Origin: Piscicoccus intestinalis NBRC 104926
Lineage (GTDB): Bacteria; Actinomycetota; Actinomycetes; Actinomycetales; Dermatophilaceae
Direction of reading: 5' to 3'
DNA length: 50,173 nucleotides
Assembly: GCF_001515525.1 (NCBI RefSeq)
Contig: NZ_BCNQ01000023.1
Span: 1-50,173, forward strand
Below, piece after piece: positions 43,901 to 50,173 of this stretch. The first letter of the stretch is position 1; the number at the start of each line of letters is the position of its first letter. The notes beneath the pieces were generated by a model, which saw only the letters and a program-made list of their open reading frames with translations, did no database searches and was not told where the DNA came from. The translations under genes were made by a program, and so were the position numbers.

Positions 43901-44344
43901 TTCTTCTACGGGCTGCGCCCCGGCGACGAGCACGAGGTGCGGCTCGAGGAGGGCAAGGTGCTGCTGCTCGGCCTCGAGGCGGTCGGGCGGGCCGACGACC
44001 GCGGATATCGCACAGTGATGTGTGTCATCAACGGTCAGCTGCGGCCGATGCAGGTGCGTGACACCTCGATCGCCGCCGACGTCGCGGATCTGGAGAAGGC
44101 CGATCCCGGCCGGCCGGGGCACGTCGGGGCCCCGTTCGCCGGAGCGGTCACGGTGACCGTCTCTGAGGGCGAGGAGGTGGCCGCCGGGCAGGCCGTGGCG
44201 ACGATCGAGGCGATGAAGATGGAGGCCTCGATCACCACCCCGGTGGCCGGCGTCGTCGAGCGCGTCGTGATCGCCGACACCGGCCAGCTCGAGGGCGGCG
44301 ACCTCGTGGTGGTCATCGCCCCCGCGGAGGGCCACGCGAACTAG
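40913..44344 (+). CDS. pyc: Pyruvate carboxylase
   Basis: Biotin enzyme of 1143 residues that makes oxaloacetate from pyruvate, ATP and bicarbonate. Biotin carboxylase 10-460 (ILVANRGEIAIRAFRAAYEL, AVAGGGGRGMRRV, HRHFIEMNPRIQVEHTVTEE-type site seen as HHFIEMNPRIQVEHTVTEE); carboxyltransferase about 535-800 (TDTTFRDAHQSLLATRVRTY, catalytic Lys in AHIIAIKDMAGLL, HTHDTAGGQLAT metal site); C-terminal biotin domain with AMKMEA, Lys1102 being the biotinylated residue. GTG 40913 is chosen because TATCCT (40901-40906) stands six bases before it, and the frame upstream is GC-rich without similarity. Confidence 0.97.
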   Translation: MTTLGIDPGLPPFAKILVANRGEIAIRAFRAAYELGSRSVAIFPYEDRGSEHRLKADESYEIGERGHPVRAYLDPELIVAAAKEAGADAVYPGYGFLSENPLLAEACEREGITFIGPSSQVLSLTGDKSRAIAAAKAAGVPTLQGVPPTRDAAALVESAQGLEFPVFVKAVAGGGGRGMRRVDEPGQLREAVEACMREAEGAFGDGTVFIERAVVDPRHIEVQILADGSGEVMHLFERDCSVQRRHQKVVEIAPAPNLDPHVREAICADAVRFAREIGYANAGTVEFLVDTAGRHHFIEMNPRIQVEHTVTEEVTDVDLVQSQMRIAGGATLADLGLSQDSVRLRGAALQCRITTEDPANGFRPDTGKISTYRSPGGAGVRVDGGTTFAGATISPHFDSLLAKLTCRGRDHQAAVARAARAVAEFRIRGVSTNIPFLQALLDEPDFRAGRLDTSFIERHPHLLTARGSADRGTKLLTYLAETSVNRPHGDAPVALEPRTKLPSIDRSTPPPDGSRQLLRSHGPEGFARRLREQNVVAVTDTTFRDAHQSLLATRVRTYDLLGVAGHVARLTPQLWSLEAWGGATYDVALRFLSEDPWERLARLREAVPNICLQMLLRGRNTVGYTPYPTEVTDAFVAEAAATGIDVFRIFDALNDVEQMRPAIEAVRSTGSAVAEVALCYTGDLCDPRESLYTLDYYLRLAESIVQAGAHIIAIKDMAGLLRAPAARTLVSALRERFDLPVHLHTHDTAGGQLATLTAAIDAGVDAVDAACAALAGTTSQVALSSLVAATDHSARDTGLSLDAVCSLEPYWEAVRRVYAPFESGLPAPTGRVYRHEIPGGQLSNLRQQATALGLGEKFEQIEDMYAAADRILGRLVKVTPSSKVVGDLALHLVAVGADPDDFEANPQKYDVPDSVVGFLSGELGDPPGGWPEPFRSRALKGRTVKAPAAQLDDAQRHGLATDRRATLNELLFPGPTRDFLATSSAYGNLSVLSSIDFFYGLRPGDEHEVRLEEGKVLLLGLEAVGRADDRGYRTVMCVINGQLRPMQVRDTSIAADVADLEKADPGRPGHVGAPFAGAVTVTVSEGEEVAAGQAVATIEAMKMEASITTPVAGVVERVVIADTGQLEGGDLVVVIAPAEGHAN

Positions 44345-44395
44345 ACGGGCGGCGCGGTGATCGTCAGCGGCGGCTGACCCTGCCCGGGGGCTAGG

Positions 44396-44860
44396 TCAGC
44401 TCGACACCGCGGCGGCGAGGCGGCCGAGGCTGTCCTCCAACTCCGACTCCGAGACCAGCGGGAAGCTGACCTTCTTGAGCAGGTCCTTGTCGGTGACCGC
44501 CGACCAGTCGTAGGTCAGGCTGACGTCGGTGCTGTCGGCGTCCTGCGGCTTGAGCTCCCACACCCACTGCCAGCCGGGCGGCTCGGTGCCGGCGGGGGCG
44601 GTCTTCCACGCGAGCAGCTTGTTCTCGTCGTAGCCGACGACGTGGTTGTCGGTCTTGTACTCCCCGCCCATGTGGTCGCCCTCCATGTTCATCGTGAAGA
44701 CCTGGCCGGTGGCGGTGATCCGGTCGGTCTTGTCGTCGGACACGATGAAACCCGAGCCGTCCAGCTCGGCGTGCCGCTGCGGGTTCGACAGCACGGTGAA
44801 GATGTCGGCCGCGGAGGCGTCGATGGTCCGGGAGACGGTGATCTTCTTGTCGTCGCTCAT
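44396..44860 (-). CDS. SRPBCC (START-like) family protein
   Basis: Protein of 154 residues in the polyketide cyclase/START-like fold: ITVSRTIDASAADIFTVLSN starts the domain, and GWQWVWELKPQDADSTDVSL, TYDWSAVTDKD end it. Single helix-grip fold with a hydrophobic pocket and no enzyme motif; such proteins bind lipids or aromatics. ATG 44860 fits the start of the fold; the frame is open to 44908. Convergent with pyruvate carboxylase; its partner is unknown. Confidence 0.85.
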   Translation of the reverse strand: MSDDKKITVSRTIDASAADIFTVLSNPQRHAELDGSGFIVSDDKTDRITATGQVFTMNMEGDHMGGEYKTDNHVVGYDENKLLAWKTAPAGTEPPGWQWVWELKPQDADSTDVSLTYDWSAVTDKDLLKKVSFPLVSESELEDSLGRLAAAVSS

Positions 44861-44932
44861 GACGCCCAGCCTGGTGGCCGAGGCGCCCGCGCGCCACCGG
44901 AATGACACTGGCCGCCGGACCGGTTCGGGTGG

Positions 44933-45664
44933 TCAGTCGTCGGTGAGCCAGTGCGGGACGGTCTTCTGGCAGTCGCCGACGACGTGGGCGTCGAAGTCGT
45001 CCTCGTAGGGGGTGTCGTCGTCGAGGTTGACGTTGACGCACAGGGCCCCGGCGCGGCGGGCGATCGGGATGAGCCAGCGGGCCGGGGTGACGAACGCCGA
45101 CGTGCCGATCGCCAGCACGAGGTCGGCCTCGCGGACCGCCCGCTCCGAGGCCTCCCAGACGTCCGGGTCGAGGGGCTCGCCGAACAGCACGACGTCGGGC
45201 CGCAACCGGCCGCCGCACGCGGGGCACGCCGGGATGTGGCCCGGCTCCGGCTCGTCGGTGAAGTCGATGTCGCCGACGTAGTAGCACCCGGGTTCGATGC
45301 ACACGTCGCGCGCGGCCGACCCGTGCAGCTCGAGCACGTCGCGGGAGCCGGCATCCTGGTGCAGGCCGTCGACGTTCTGGGTGATGATCTGCACCTGCGC
45401 GCGCGCCAACGCCAGGTGCGCGGGCGAGGGGCCGGCGGCGATCGCCTGCCGGCGGATGCCGCCCCACACGTCCCACAACACCGGCAGGTTTCCCGGCAGC
45501 AGCGACGACTCCATCGCCGTCGCCAGGTCGGGGCGGGCCGTCCACAGGCCGCCGATGCCGCGGAAGGTCGCCAGGCCGGCCGCCGCGCTGATCCCGGCCC
45601 CGGTGAGCGCCACCACCTTGCGGTAGCGGTTGCGGGGGGCCACCTCGGCCAGCGTCGGCGTCAT
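44933..45664 (-). CDS. Sir2-family NAD-dependent protein deacylase
   Basis: Sirtuin of 243 residues that removes acyl groups from lysine using NAD. GAGIS at 22-26, FRGIGGLW, QNVD at 96-99, catalytic His114 (ELHGS), and four zinc Cys at 122, 127, 147 and 150. Class-typical IIDRNVDGLH appears as IITQNVDGLHQ. ATG 45664 lies seven bases after a GAGAAT -10-like hexamer. Divergent from the subtilase; no obvious operon partner. Confidence 0.93.
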   Translation of the reverse strand: MTPTLAEVAPRNRYRKVVALTGAGISAAAGLATFRGIGGLWTARPDLATAMESSLLPGNLPVLWDVWGGIRRQAIAAGPSPAHLALARAQVQIITQNVDGLHQDAGSRDVLELHGSAARDVCIEPGCYYVGDIDFTDEPEPGHIPACPACGGRLRPDVVLFGEPLDPDVWEASERAVREADLVLAIGTSAFVTPARWLIPIARRAGALCVNVNLDDDTPYEDDFDAHVVGDCQKTVPHWLTDD

Positions 45665-45759
45665 GTCACCGATTCTCAGGGACGCGGGGCCGGCTCTGCA
45701 CAGCACATCGGCGAAAACGGGCCGGACGTCCTGCATCTATCGGGCGCGCCCGCGTGCGG

Positions 45760-45783
45760 GGAGCCGGCCGCGCGGCCGGCTCC
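45760..45783. repeat. 24-base perfect palindrome in the sirtuin/subtilase divergent region
   Basis: The arm GGAGCCGGCCGC is followed directly by its reverse complement with no spacer. It lies 119 bases before the subtilase start and 96 from the sirtuin start. It could form a hairpin in the subtilase leader or act as a protein site. Confidence 0.7.
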
Positions 45784-45901
45784 GGCGGGGAATCGCAGGC
45801 CGGCGGCACTCAACGACACGCGCCGCCGGGCGATTGAGGGTCCATGGCCTACCGCCGCCGACCCCGGGGGGCGCATCGCGGCCGCGCAACGGAGGTGCCG
45901 C

Positions 45902-48046
45902 ATGGCGACTGGACGGCTGGGACGAACCGATGACCTCGCGCCCGCTCGGCGTGCGGCCGCCGCGTTGGTCGCCCTCGCGTGCGCCCTGCCGGCGCTGGGG
46001 GTGCTGCAACCGTCCTCGGCCACGGCGGCCACGCCATCAGCTGCACACAAGTCTGTGCCGACAGCCGAGCCGGCCACCGAGGAGCCGGAGCGGCCGGAGC
46101 AGACCGAGGTCGAACCGACGGGCGACGTCATCGTGCGCTTCAAGGAGGGCACGGGCGCCGCGAGCTCCACGGTCGGGCGGGAGAAGGCCCTCGACGCGGT
46201 CTCGGCGACGTCGGACACCGACCTGGCGCCCGAGCGCACCCTGAGCACCGGCGCCACCCTCGTGCAGGGTGGCGAGCCGGGCGACGCCGCCGCGATCGCC
46301 GAGCGCTTCGAGGCCCGCCCCGACGTCGAGTACGCCGAGCCCGACCTGCGCTTCCGGCTCACCGCCGCCCCGAACGACCCGATGTACGCGCCCTACCAGT
46401 GGGACCTGTCCTCGTACCGCTACGGCATCGACGCCCCGGTCGGCTGGCTGCGCAGCCAGGGCAGCGGTGTCACGGTCGCAGTCGTCGACTCCGGCATCGT
46501 CGCCCACCCTGACCTCGCGGGACAGGTCGTGGCCGGGTACGACTTCATCAGCGACCCGCTGACCGCCCGCGACGGCAACGGCCGCGACAACAACCCCGCC
46601 GACCAGGGCGACTGGGAGCAGACCGACACCGACTGCTGGCCGGAGGCCGCCCCGTACGCCGCGAGCAGCTGGCACGGCACGCATGTCGCCGGCACGATCG
46701 GCGCCGTCTCCGGCAACGGCATCGGCGTCGCGGGGATCGCGCCGAAGGCCCGGATCCAGCCGGTGCGGGTCATCGGCCACTGCGGCGGCACGCTGTCGGA
46801 CATCGCCGACGGGATCGCCTGGGCCAGCGGCGCGTCGGTCTCCGGGGTGCCCGCCAACGCCACTCCCGCCCGGGTCGTCAACGTCTCCCTGTCGGGCGCG
46901 ACGACGTGCCCGGTCACCATGCAGTCGGCGATCACCACGGCCACCCAGCGCGGCGCGCTCGTCGTCACCGCCGCGGGCAACTCCTCCTCCTCGGCCACCT
47001 ACGAGGCCCCCGGCAACTGCACCGGCGTGCTCAACGTCGCCGCGACCGCCCGCAACGGCACCCGGGCCTGGTACTCCAACTACGTCGGCACGAACGCGAT
47101 CGCCGCGCCCGGGGGAGACGACGACAACCCGATCATCTCCACGATCGACACGGGCGCGACGACCCCGCAGACCCCCGACTACGGCCCCATGATGGGCACG
47201 TCGATGGCAGCCCCGCACGTCTCCGGCGTCGCGGCGCTCGTGTCTGCGGCGCGTCCCGGACTGACCGGCGCGCAGGTGCGTTCGCTCCTCATGCGCTCGG
47301 CGCGGCCGTTCCCGGTGAACTGCGACCGGTGCGGAGCCGGGCTGGTCGACGCCGGCCGCGCCGTCGCACTCGCCACCGGCACCCCGCTGCCGAGGCCGCC
47401 CGTCAACGACGCGACGCCGGTGCCGGCCAAGGTCGCCACCGGCAAGGCCCGGCTGGCCTGGGCGGCGTTCCCCGGCGCCCGCGGACCCGTGCGGTACGCC
47501 GTGCAGTGGCGCCTCATCAACGTGGGCACCGGGGGCGTGCGCTCCTACGGGCCCTGGACGGGGCTGACCAGCTCGACGACCGCGACCTCGATGTGGCCGA
47601 GGGGTCTGGCCGGCCGCGCGTACCAGTTCCGGGTACGGGCCACCGACGCCGCCGGGATCGTCAGCGCCTGGTCGACCCCGACGTCGGTCGGGGTGCCCGC
47701 CGACATGTCGACGGCCGTCGGCTCACGCACCGGCACGTGGCGGGCGGTCGCCAACGCCTCGGCCGTTTCCGGATCGCTGGTGCAGACCGCCTCCACCGGC
47801 GCGACGTGGACGCTGCCGGCCACCTACGCCGCCGGCGTCGCGGTCATCGCCGGGAAAGGCCCGGGGTACGGCGCGGTCGACGTCTACGTCGACGGCACGC
47901 GGCACGCGCGGGTGTCGACGAGCGCCACCGCGCTCAGCGGCGCCAACACCGTCTCCACCGTGCGGTTTCCGTACGGGCGGCACGTGATCCGGTTCGTGCG
48001 GGTCTCCGGCACCGTCGCCCTCGACGCCGTCGCGTACGTGCGCTGA
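45902..48046 (+). CDS. Secreted S8-family subtilisin-like serine protease
   Basis: Exported protease of 714 residues. Signal peptide ends near TAATPSA (about 45); an acidic linker; an inhibitor-I9-like propeptide about 73-155 (GDVIVRFKEG... VEYAEPDLRF); catalytic domain with Asp196 (VVDSGI), His258 (WHGTHVAGT), Asn360 (TAAGNSS) and Ser434 (GTSMAAPHVSG). The tail holds a fibronectin-type-III-like domain (about 500-595) and a final beta-domain; there is no LPxTG anchor. GGAGGTG precedes ATG 45902. Confidence 0.94.
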   Translation: MATGRLGRTDDLAPARRAAAALVALACALPALGVLQPSSATAATPSAAHKSVPTAEPATEEPERPEQTEVEPTGDVIVRFKEGTGAASSTVGREKALDAVSATSDTDLAPERTLSTGATLVQGGEPGDAAAIAERFEARPDVEYAEPDLRFRLTAAPNDPMYAPYQWDLSSYRYGIDAPVGWLRSQGSGVTVAVVDSGIVAHPDLAGQVVAGYDFISDPLTARDGNGRDNNPADQGDWEQTDTDCWPEAAPYAASSWHGTHVAGTIGAVSGNGIGVAGIAPKARIQPVRVIGHCGGTLSDIADGIAWASGASVSGVPANATPARVVNVSLSGATTCPVTMQSAITTATQRGALVVTAAGNSSSSATYEAPGNCTGVLNVAATARNGTRAWYSNYVGTNAIAAPGGDDDNPIISTIDTGATTPQTPDYGPMMGTSMAAPHVSGVAALVSAARPGLTGAQVRSLLMRSARPFPVNCDRCGAGLVDAGRAVALATGTPLPRPPVNDATPVPAKVATGKARLAWAAFPGARGPVRYAVQWRLINVGTGGVRSYGPWTGLTSSTTATSMWPRGLAGRAYQFRVRATDAAGIVSAWSTPTSVGVPADMSTAVGSRTGTWRAVANASAVSGSLVQTASTGATWTLPATYAAGVAVIAGKGPGYGAVDVYVDGTRHARVSTSATALSGANTVSTVRFPYGRHVIRFVRVSGTVALDAVAYVR

Positions 48047-48082
48047 GCGGTCAGCCCGCCGCGCGGTGCGCCGAAGAGGCGG

Positions 48083-48880
48083 TCAGTCGGCCGGTTGCAC
48101 GACGGGCACGAGGGCGCGGGTGCGCTCGACGAGGCCGAGGTCGATGTCGGCGACGAGCACGTCGGGCTCGTGCGTGAGGCGGGCGCGCACGCCGCCGGTG
48201 GGGTCGACGAGGGCGCTGCGGCCCAGGCCGAGCGGGGCGCTGCCCTGCGGCGGCGTCCACGCCTGGTCGCAGGCGAGTAGCCACGCCTGGGCGTCCATGG
48301 CGCGGGCGCGCACGAGCAGGTCCCACTGCTGCGCCTTGCCGGGGCCCTCGCCCCAGGAGGCGGGGAGCACGACGAGCTGCGCCCCCGCCCGCCCCAGCGC
48401 GGTGAACTGGTCGGCGAAGCGCACGTCGTAGCAGGTCGCCAGGCCCACGCGCACGCCGTCGACGACCGCCGTCACGAGCTCGGAGCCGGGCGCCACCGTC
48501 TCCGACTCCTTGGAGCCGAACGCGTCGTAGAGGTGGATCTTGCGGTAGACGGCCTCGCCGTCGGGTCCGGTCAGCAGCAGCGTGTTGTGCACCCGGCCGT
48601 CGGGTGCGGGCTCGAACATGCCGGCGACCACGGTGATCCCGTGCCGCCGCGCCGCTTCGCGCAGCCCCTGCGCGAACGGGCCGTCGAGCGGCTGCGCGAC
48701 CTCGGCCAGCGGCGTCGCGAAGTGTGCCATCGAGGCTTCCGGCAGCACCGCGAGGCGGGCGCCGCCGTCCGCGGCCCGCGCGATCGCCGCGTTCGCCGTC
48801 TCGAGGTTCTCGGTCGGGTCGGACGACGAGAGGATCTGGCAGGCGGCGACGCGCAGCGTGTCATCGGTCGACTCGGGCAT
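48083..48880 (-). CDS. Carbon-nitrogen hydrolase (nitrilase superfamily)
   Basis: Amidase-type hydrolase of 265 residues with the Glu-Lys-Cys triad: Glu48 (AVLPEASMAH), Lys114 (VYRKIHLYDA) and Cys150 (GLATCYDVRF). The KIHLYDAFG-TCYDVRF form is that of omega-amidase (Nit2)/deaminated-glutathione amidase (Nit1)-like enzymes, which hydrolyse 2-oxoglutaramate or repair deaminated glutathione. Here the thiol would be mycothiol, so the substrate is uncertain. ATG 48880 lies seven bases after CAGGGT. Confidence 0.9.
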   Translation of the reverse strand: MPESTDDTLRVAACQILSSSDPTENLETANAAIARAADGGARLAVLPEASMAHFATPLAEVAQPLDGPFAQGLREAARRHGITVVAGMFEPAPDGRVHNTLLLTGPDGEAVYRKIHLYDAFGSKESETVAPGSELVTAVVDGVRVGLATCYDVRFADQFTALGRAGAQLVVLPASWGEGPGKAQQWDLLVRARAMDAQAWLLACDQAWTPPQGSAPLGLGRSALVDPTGGVRARLTHEPDVLVADIDLGLVERTRALVPVVQPAD

Positions 48881-48940
48881 GCAGACCACCCTGCCACGGG
48901 CGCTCGCGGGGGAGCGCGGGGGCGCGCGATCAGGTGGAGG

Positions 48941-49492
48941 TCAGGTGCCCGTCTCGTCGGCGGAGTCGGTCTGCAGCCCGAGCGCCCGCGCGCACGCGGC
49001 GATGTCGCAACGGCTCAGGCCGGCCTCGGCGAACGGGAAGATGACGCGCTGCCGCCGAACGGCGTGCATCGGGGCGCCCGAACGCGCTTCGGCGACATCG
49101 CAATAGGCGATCGTGTCGATGGGCAGCTCGGCGAGGGCCCGGCGCGTCGAGCCGTGGCCGGCAGGCCCCCAGGTGCGCAGCACGGGCAGGCCGAGGGCGT
49201 CGGCGACCAGCTGCGCGAGGGCGTCCGCGGCCGGAGCCGGGCGCTGCGTCGGGTCGAGCACGAGCACCACCCGCTGAGCGCCGAGAGCCCGGGCGCTGAT
49301 CGTCAGCAGGAGCGCCGAGCGCGGGTCGCCGCCGAAGACGACCCCGACCCGACCGGCCCCGATGAGGGTGGCCTGCACGCGACCGACCATCCCGGCGAGA
49401 TCGGCCGCGACGGGATCGTCCTGGCAGCGGTCCGGCGCCGCGAACGCGGGACCGAAGTCGTCCCGCCACGCTGTCAGGCCCTGAGCGCTCAT
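48941..49492 (-). CDS. Divergent PP-loop (ExsB/LarE-like) ATPase-fold protein
   Basis: Protein of 183 residues with the shape of N-type ATP pyrophosphatases: VGVVFGGDPRSALLLTISAR at the place of the SGGxDSxxL P-loop, but with GGDPRS, and RVIFPFAEAGLSRCDIAACA, RALGL at the place of the LarE/NadE tail. The usual Ser and Asp of SGGxDS are missing or displaced, so ATP binding may be impaired. ATG 49492 fits the fold start; an upstream in-frame ATG at 49537 is possible. Function unknown. Confidence 0.6.
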   Translation of the reverse strand: MSAQGLTAWRDDFGPAFAAPDRCQDDPVAADLAGMVGRVQATLIGAGRVGVVFGGDPRSALLLTISARALGAQRVVLVLDPTQRPAPAADALAQLVADALGLPVLRTWGPAGHGSTRRALAELPIDTIAYCDVAEARSGAPMHAVRRQRVIFPFAEAGLSRCDIAACARALGLQTDSADETGT

Positions 49493-49812
49493 GGCCTCCA
49501 GTGTCCGTCGACCGGGCCGCGGCGGCTCGGCCGACATGCCGCGAATAGATACGAGATGTCTTGCGACGGTGTGCTTCTCGGGCGGACGACCGACTCGGTC
49601 GCCGGCCTCTGGCGCAGGGCGCCGCGCTGCCGGTTCGTCCGTTTCACCAGGTGGGGCCTGCCAGGTGGACGGCGCGTTACCGTCCGGTCACGGTGCGAGT
49701 CGACCGTGCCGCATCCCGTGTCGAGGGCCGCTCGGCCGGGTATTGTTCGGGCGCAGACAGGCCGGACAACACGGGCGACATGGAGCCCTCGGCCATGGCA
49801 GAGAGGGTCAAC
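49493..49812. other. Gene-free stretch with a likely promoter
   Basis: About 320 bases with no coding frame I can support. TATTGT at 49741-49746 is a plausible -10 for the last gene, giving a leader of about 60 bases. I see no terminator, RNA or large repeat. Confidence 0.5.
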
Positions 49813-50173
49813 ATGACCGCACTCGGCGTCATCTTCATCGCCGCCGCCGCGCTCGTGGGAGGCGCCGCCTTCTGGGTCGCTTCGTCGAACGCCTCCATCG
49901 AGGCCACGGTCGAGCTGTTCAACAACACCCTCAGCCTCACGCCGCTGACGATGTTCCTCGCCGGCGCGCTGACCGTCTTCCTCCTCCTCATCGGCCTGTG
50001 GATGGTGGCGTCGGCGGCACGTCGCCGCGCTCGCCGCAACAAGCAGCGCCGCGACCTCGAGAAGCAGGCGCGCGAGCAGGAGCGCGAGCTCGCGCAGACC
50101 CGCGCCCGCCTCGCCGAGGGCGAGCGCAAGAACGCCCAGCATGTGCGCACCGAGCCCGCCCGCACCGAGCCCG
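49813..50173 (+). CDS. Membrane protein with basic coiled-coil tail (partial, 3' end beyond window)
   Basis: The first 120 codons show two hydrophobic helices (ALGVIFIAAAALVGGAAFWV and LTPLTMFLAGALTVFLLLIG) followed by a charged coiled coil (RRARRNKQRRDLEKQAREQE). The layout resembles LapA-type lipopolysaccharide-assembly-domain proteins found in actinobacteria, whose role there is unclear. GAGAGGG lies upstream of ATG 49813; in-frame ATGs at 49780 and 49795 are less likely. The end is cut by the window. Confidence 0.7.
   Translation, partial: MTALGVIFIAAAALVGGAAFWVASSNASIEATVELFNNTLSLTPLTMFLAGALTVFLLLIGLWMVASAARRRARRNKQRRDLEKQAREQERELAQTRARLAEGERKNAQHVRTEPARTEP

Noticed and set aside
41924-44335. 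803-codon antisense frame under pyruvate carboxylase
   Set aside because: No family similarity, Arg/Gly/His-rich composition, and complete overlap with a conserved enzyme; typical high-GC shadow frame.
44951-45901. 950-base 5' extension of the subtilase frame
   Set aside because: It is antisense to the sirtuin; the signal peptide, ribosome site and homology start at 45902.
49489-50142. 217-codon minus-strand frame at the right end
   Set aside because: Antisense to the partial membrane protein, with low-complexity Arg/Glu composition and no homology.

Overview
This window is chromosomal DNA of a high-GC Gram-positive actinobacterium, most likely Micrococcales (Dermacoccaceae, Dermatophilaceae or Intrasporangiaceae-like). 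The pointers are very high GC, frequent GTG starts, GTGA/ATGA gene overlaps, many leaderless starts, a dnaK-grpE-dnaJ-hspR locus with an actinobacterial GrpE N-terminus, a DUF222/13E12-type HNH gene and a zinc-finger-less DnaJ. The genus is inferred from gene content only. I saw no rRNA, tRNA, CRISPR array, prophage or complete IS.

Layout. 0-4 kb: partial nitronate monooxygenase divergent from a LysR regulator, amphi-Trp and universal stress proteins, a 13-bp tandem repeat, an acetyltransferase and a Nudix hydrolase. 4-11 kb: frameshifted HNH gene, Old-Yellow-Enzyme/ArsR pair, PrsW-type protease, secreted protein, and an ArsR/CDF metal-efflux module with the same 13-bp palindrome in front of both genes. 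11-17 kb: opine-type dehydrogenase, remains of a HipBA-like locus, then a translationally coupled proline-racemase / ornithine-cyclodeaminase-like / GntR operon with its probable operator, and an MFS exporter divergent from an XRE regulator. 17-23.4 kb: small accessory genes and a toxin-antitoxin cluster (orphan VapB, VapBC, Phd-VapC, ParE-like remnant), with a large hairpin between two divergent modules and a frameshifted DUF4262 gene. 23.7-28.3 kb: the heat-shock operon. 28.3-33.4 kb: GntP permease, zinc alcohol dehydrogenase with a strong terminator, NCS1 permease coupled to a hydantoin-racemase-like protein. 33.4-37.1 kb: a third VapBC, MFS transporter, hydrolase, and a three-gene membrane-protein/regulator operon with a clear operator. 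37.2-44.3 kb: aminotransferase and D-2-hydroxyacid dehydrogenase divergent from glycerate kinase, then pyruvate carboxylase. 44.4-50.2 kb: SRPBCC protein, sirtuin, subtilase, nitrilase-family enzyme, degenerate PP-loop protein and a partial membrane protein.

How the genes work together. The aminotransferase, dehydrogenase and glycerate kinase could turn an amino acid such as serine, through a 2-oxo and a D-2-hydroxy acid (D-glycerate), into phosphoglycerate; pyruvate carboxylase then supplies oxaloacetate. The racemase/cyclodeaminase operon beside the opine dehydrogenase points to unusual imino or amino acid use. Several regulators sit beside visible palindromes, so many circuits can be read directly: LysR at 538-572, ArsR at 9405 and 9844, GntR at 14835, VapB at 22268, HspR at 23692, and winged helix at 37085. 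No single locus is clearly a new system. The most interesting items are the toxin-antitoxin cluster with decayed members, the duplicated ArsR operator with an atypical CDF metal site, the proline-racemase island, and the regular leaderless promoter spacing.
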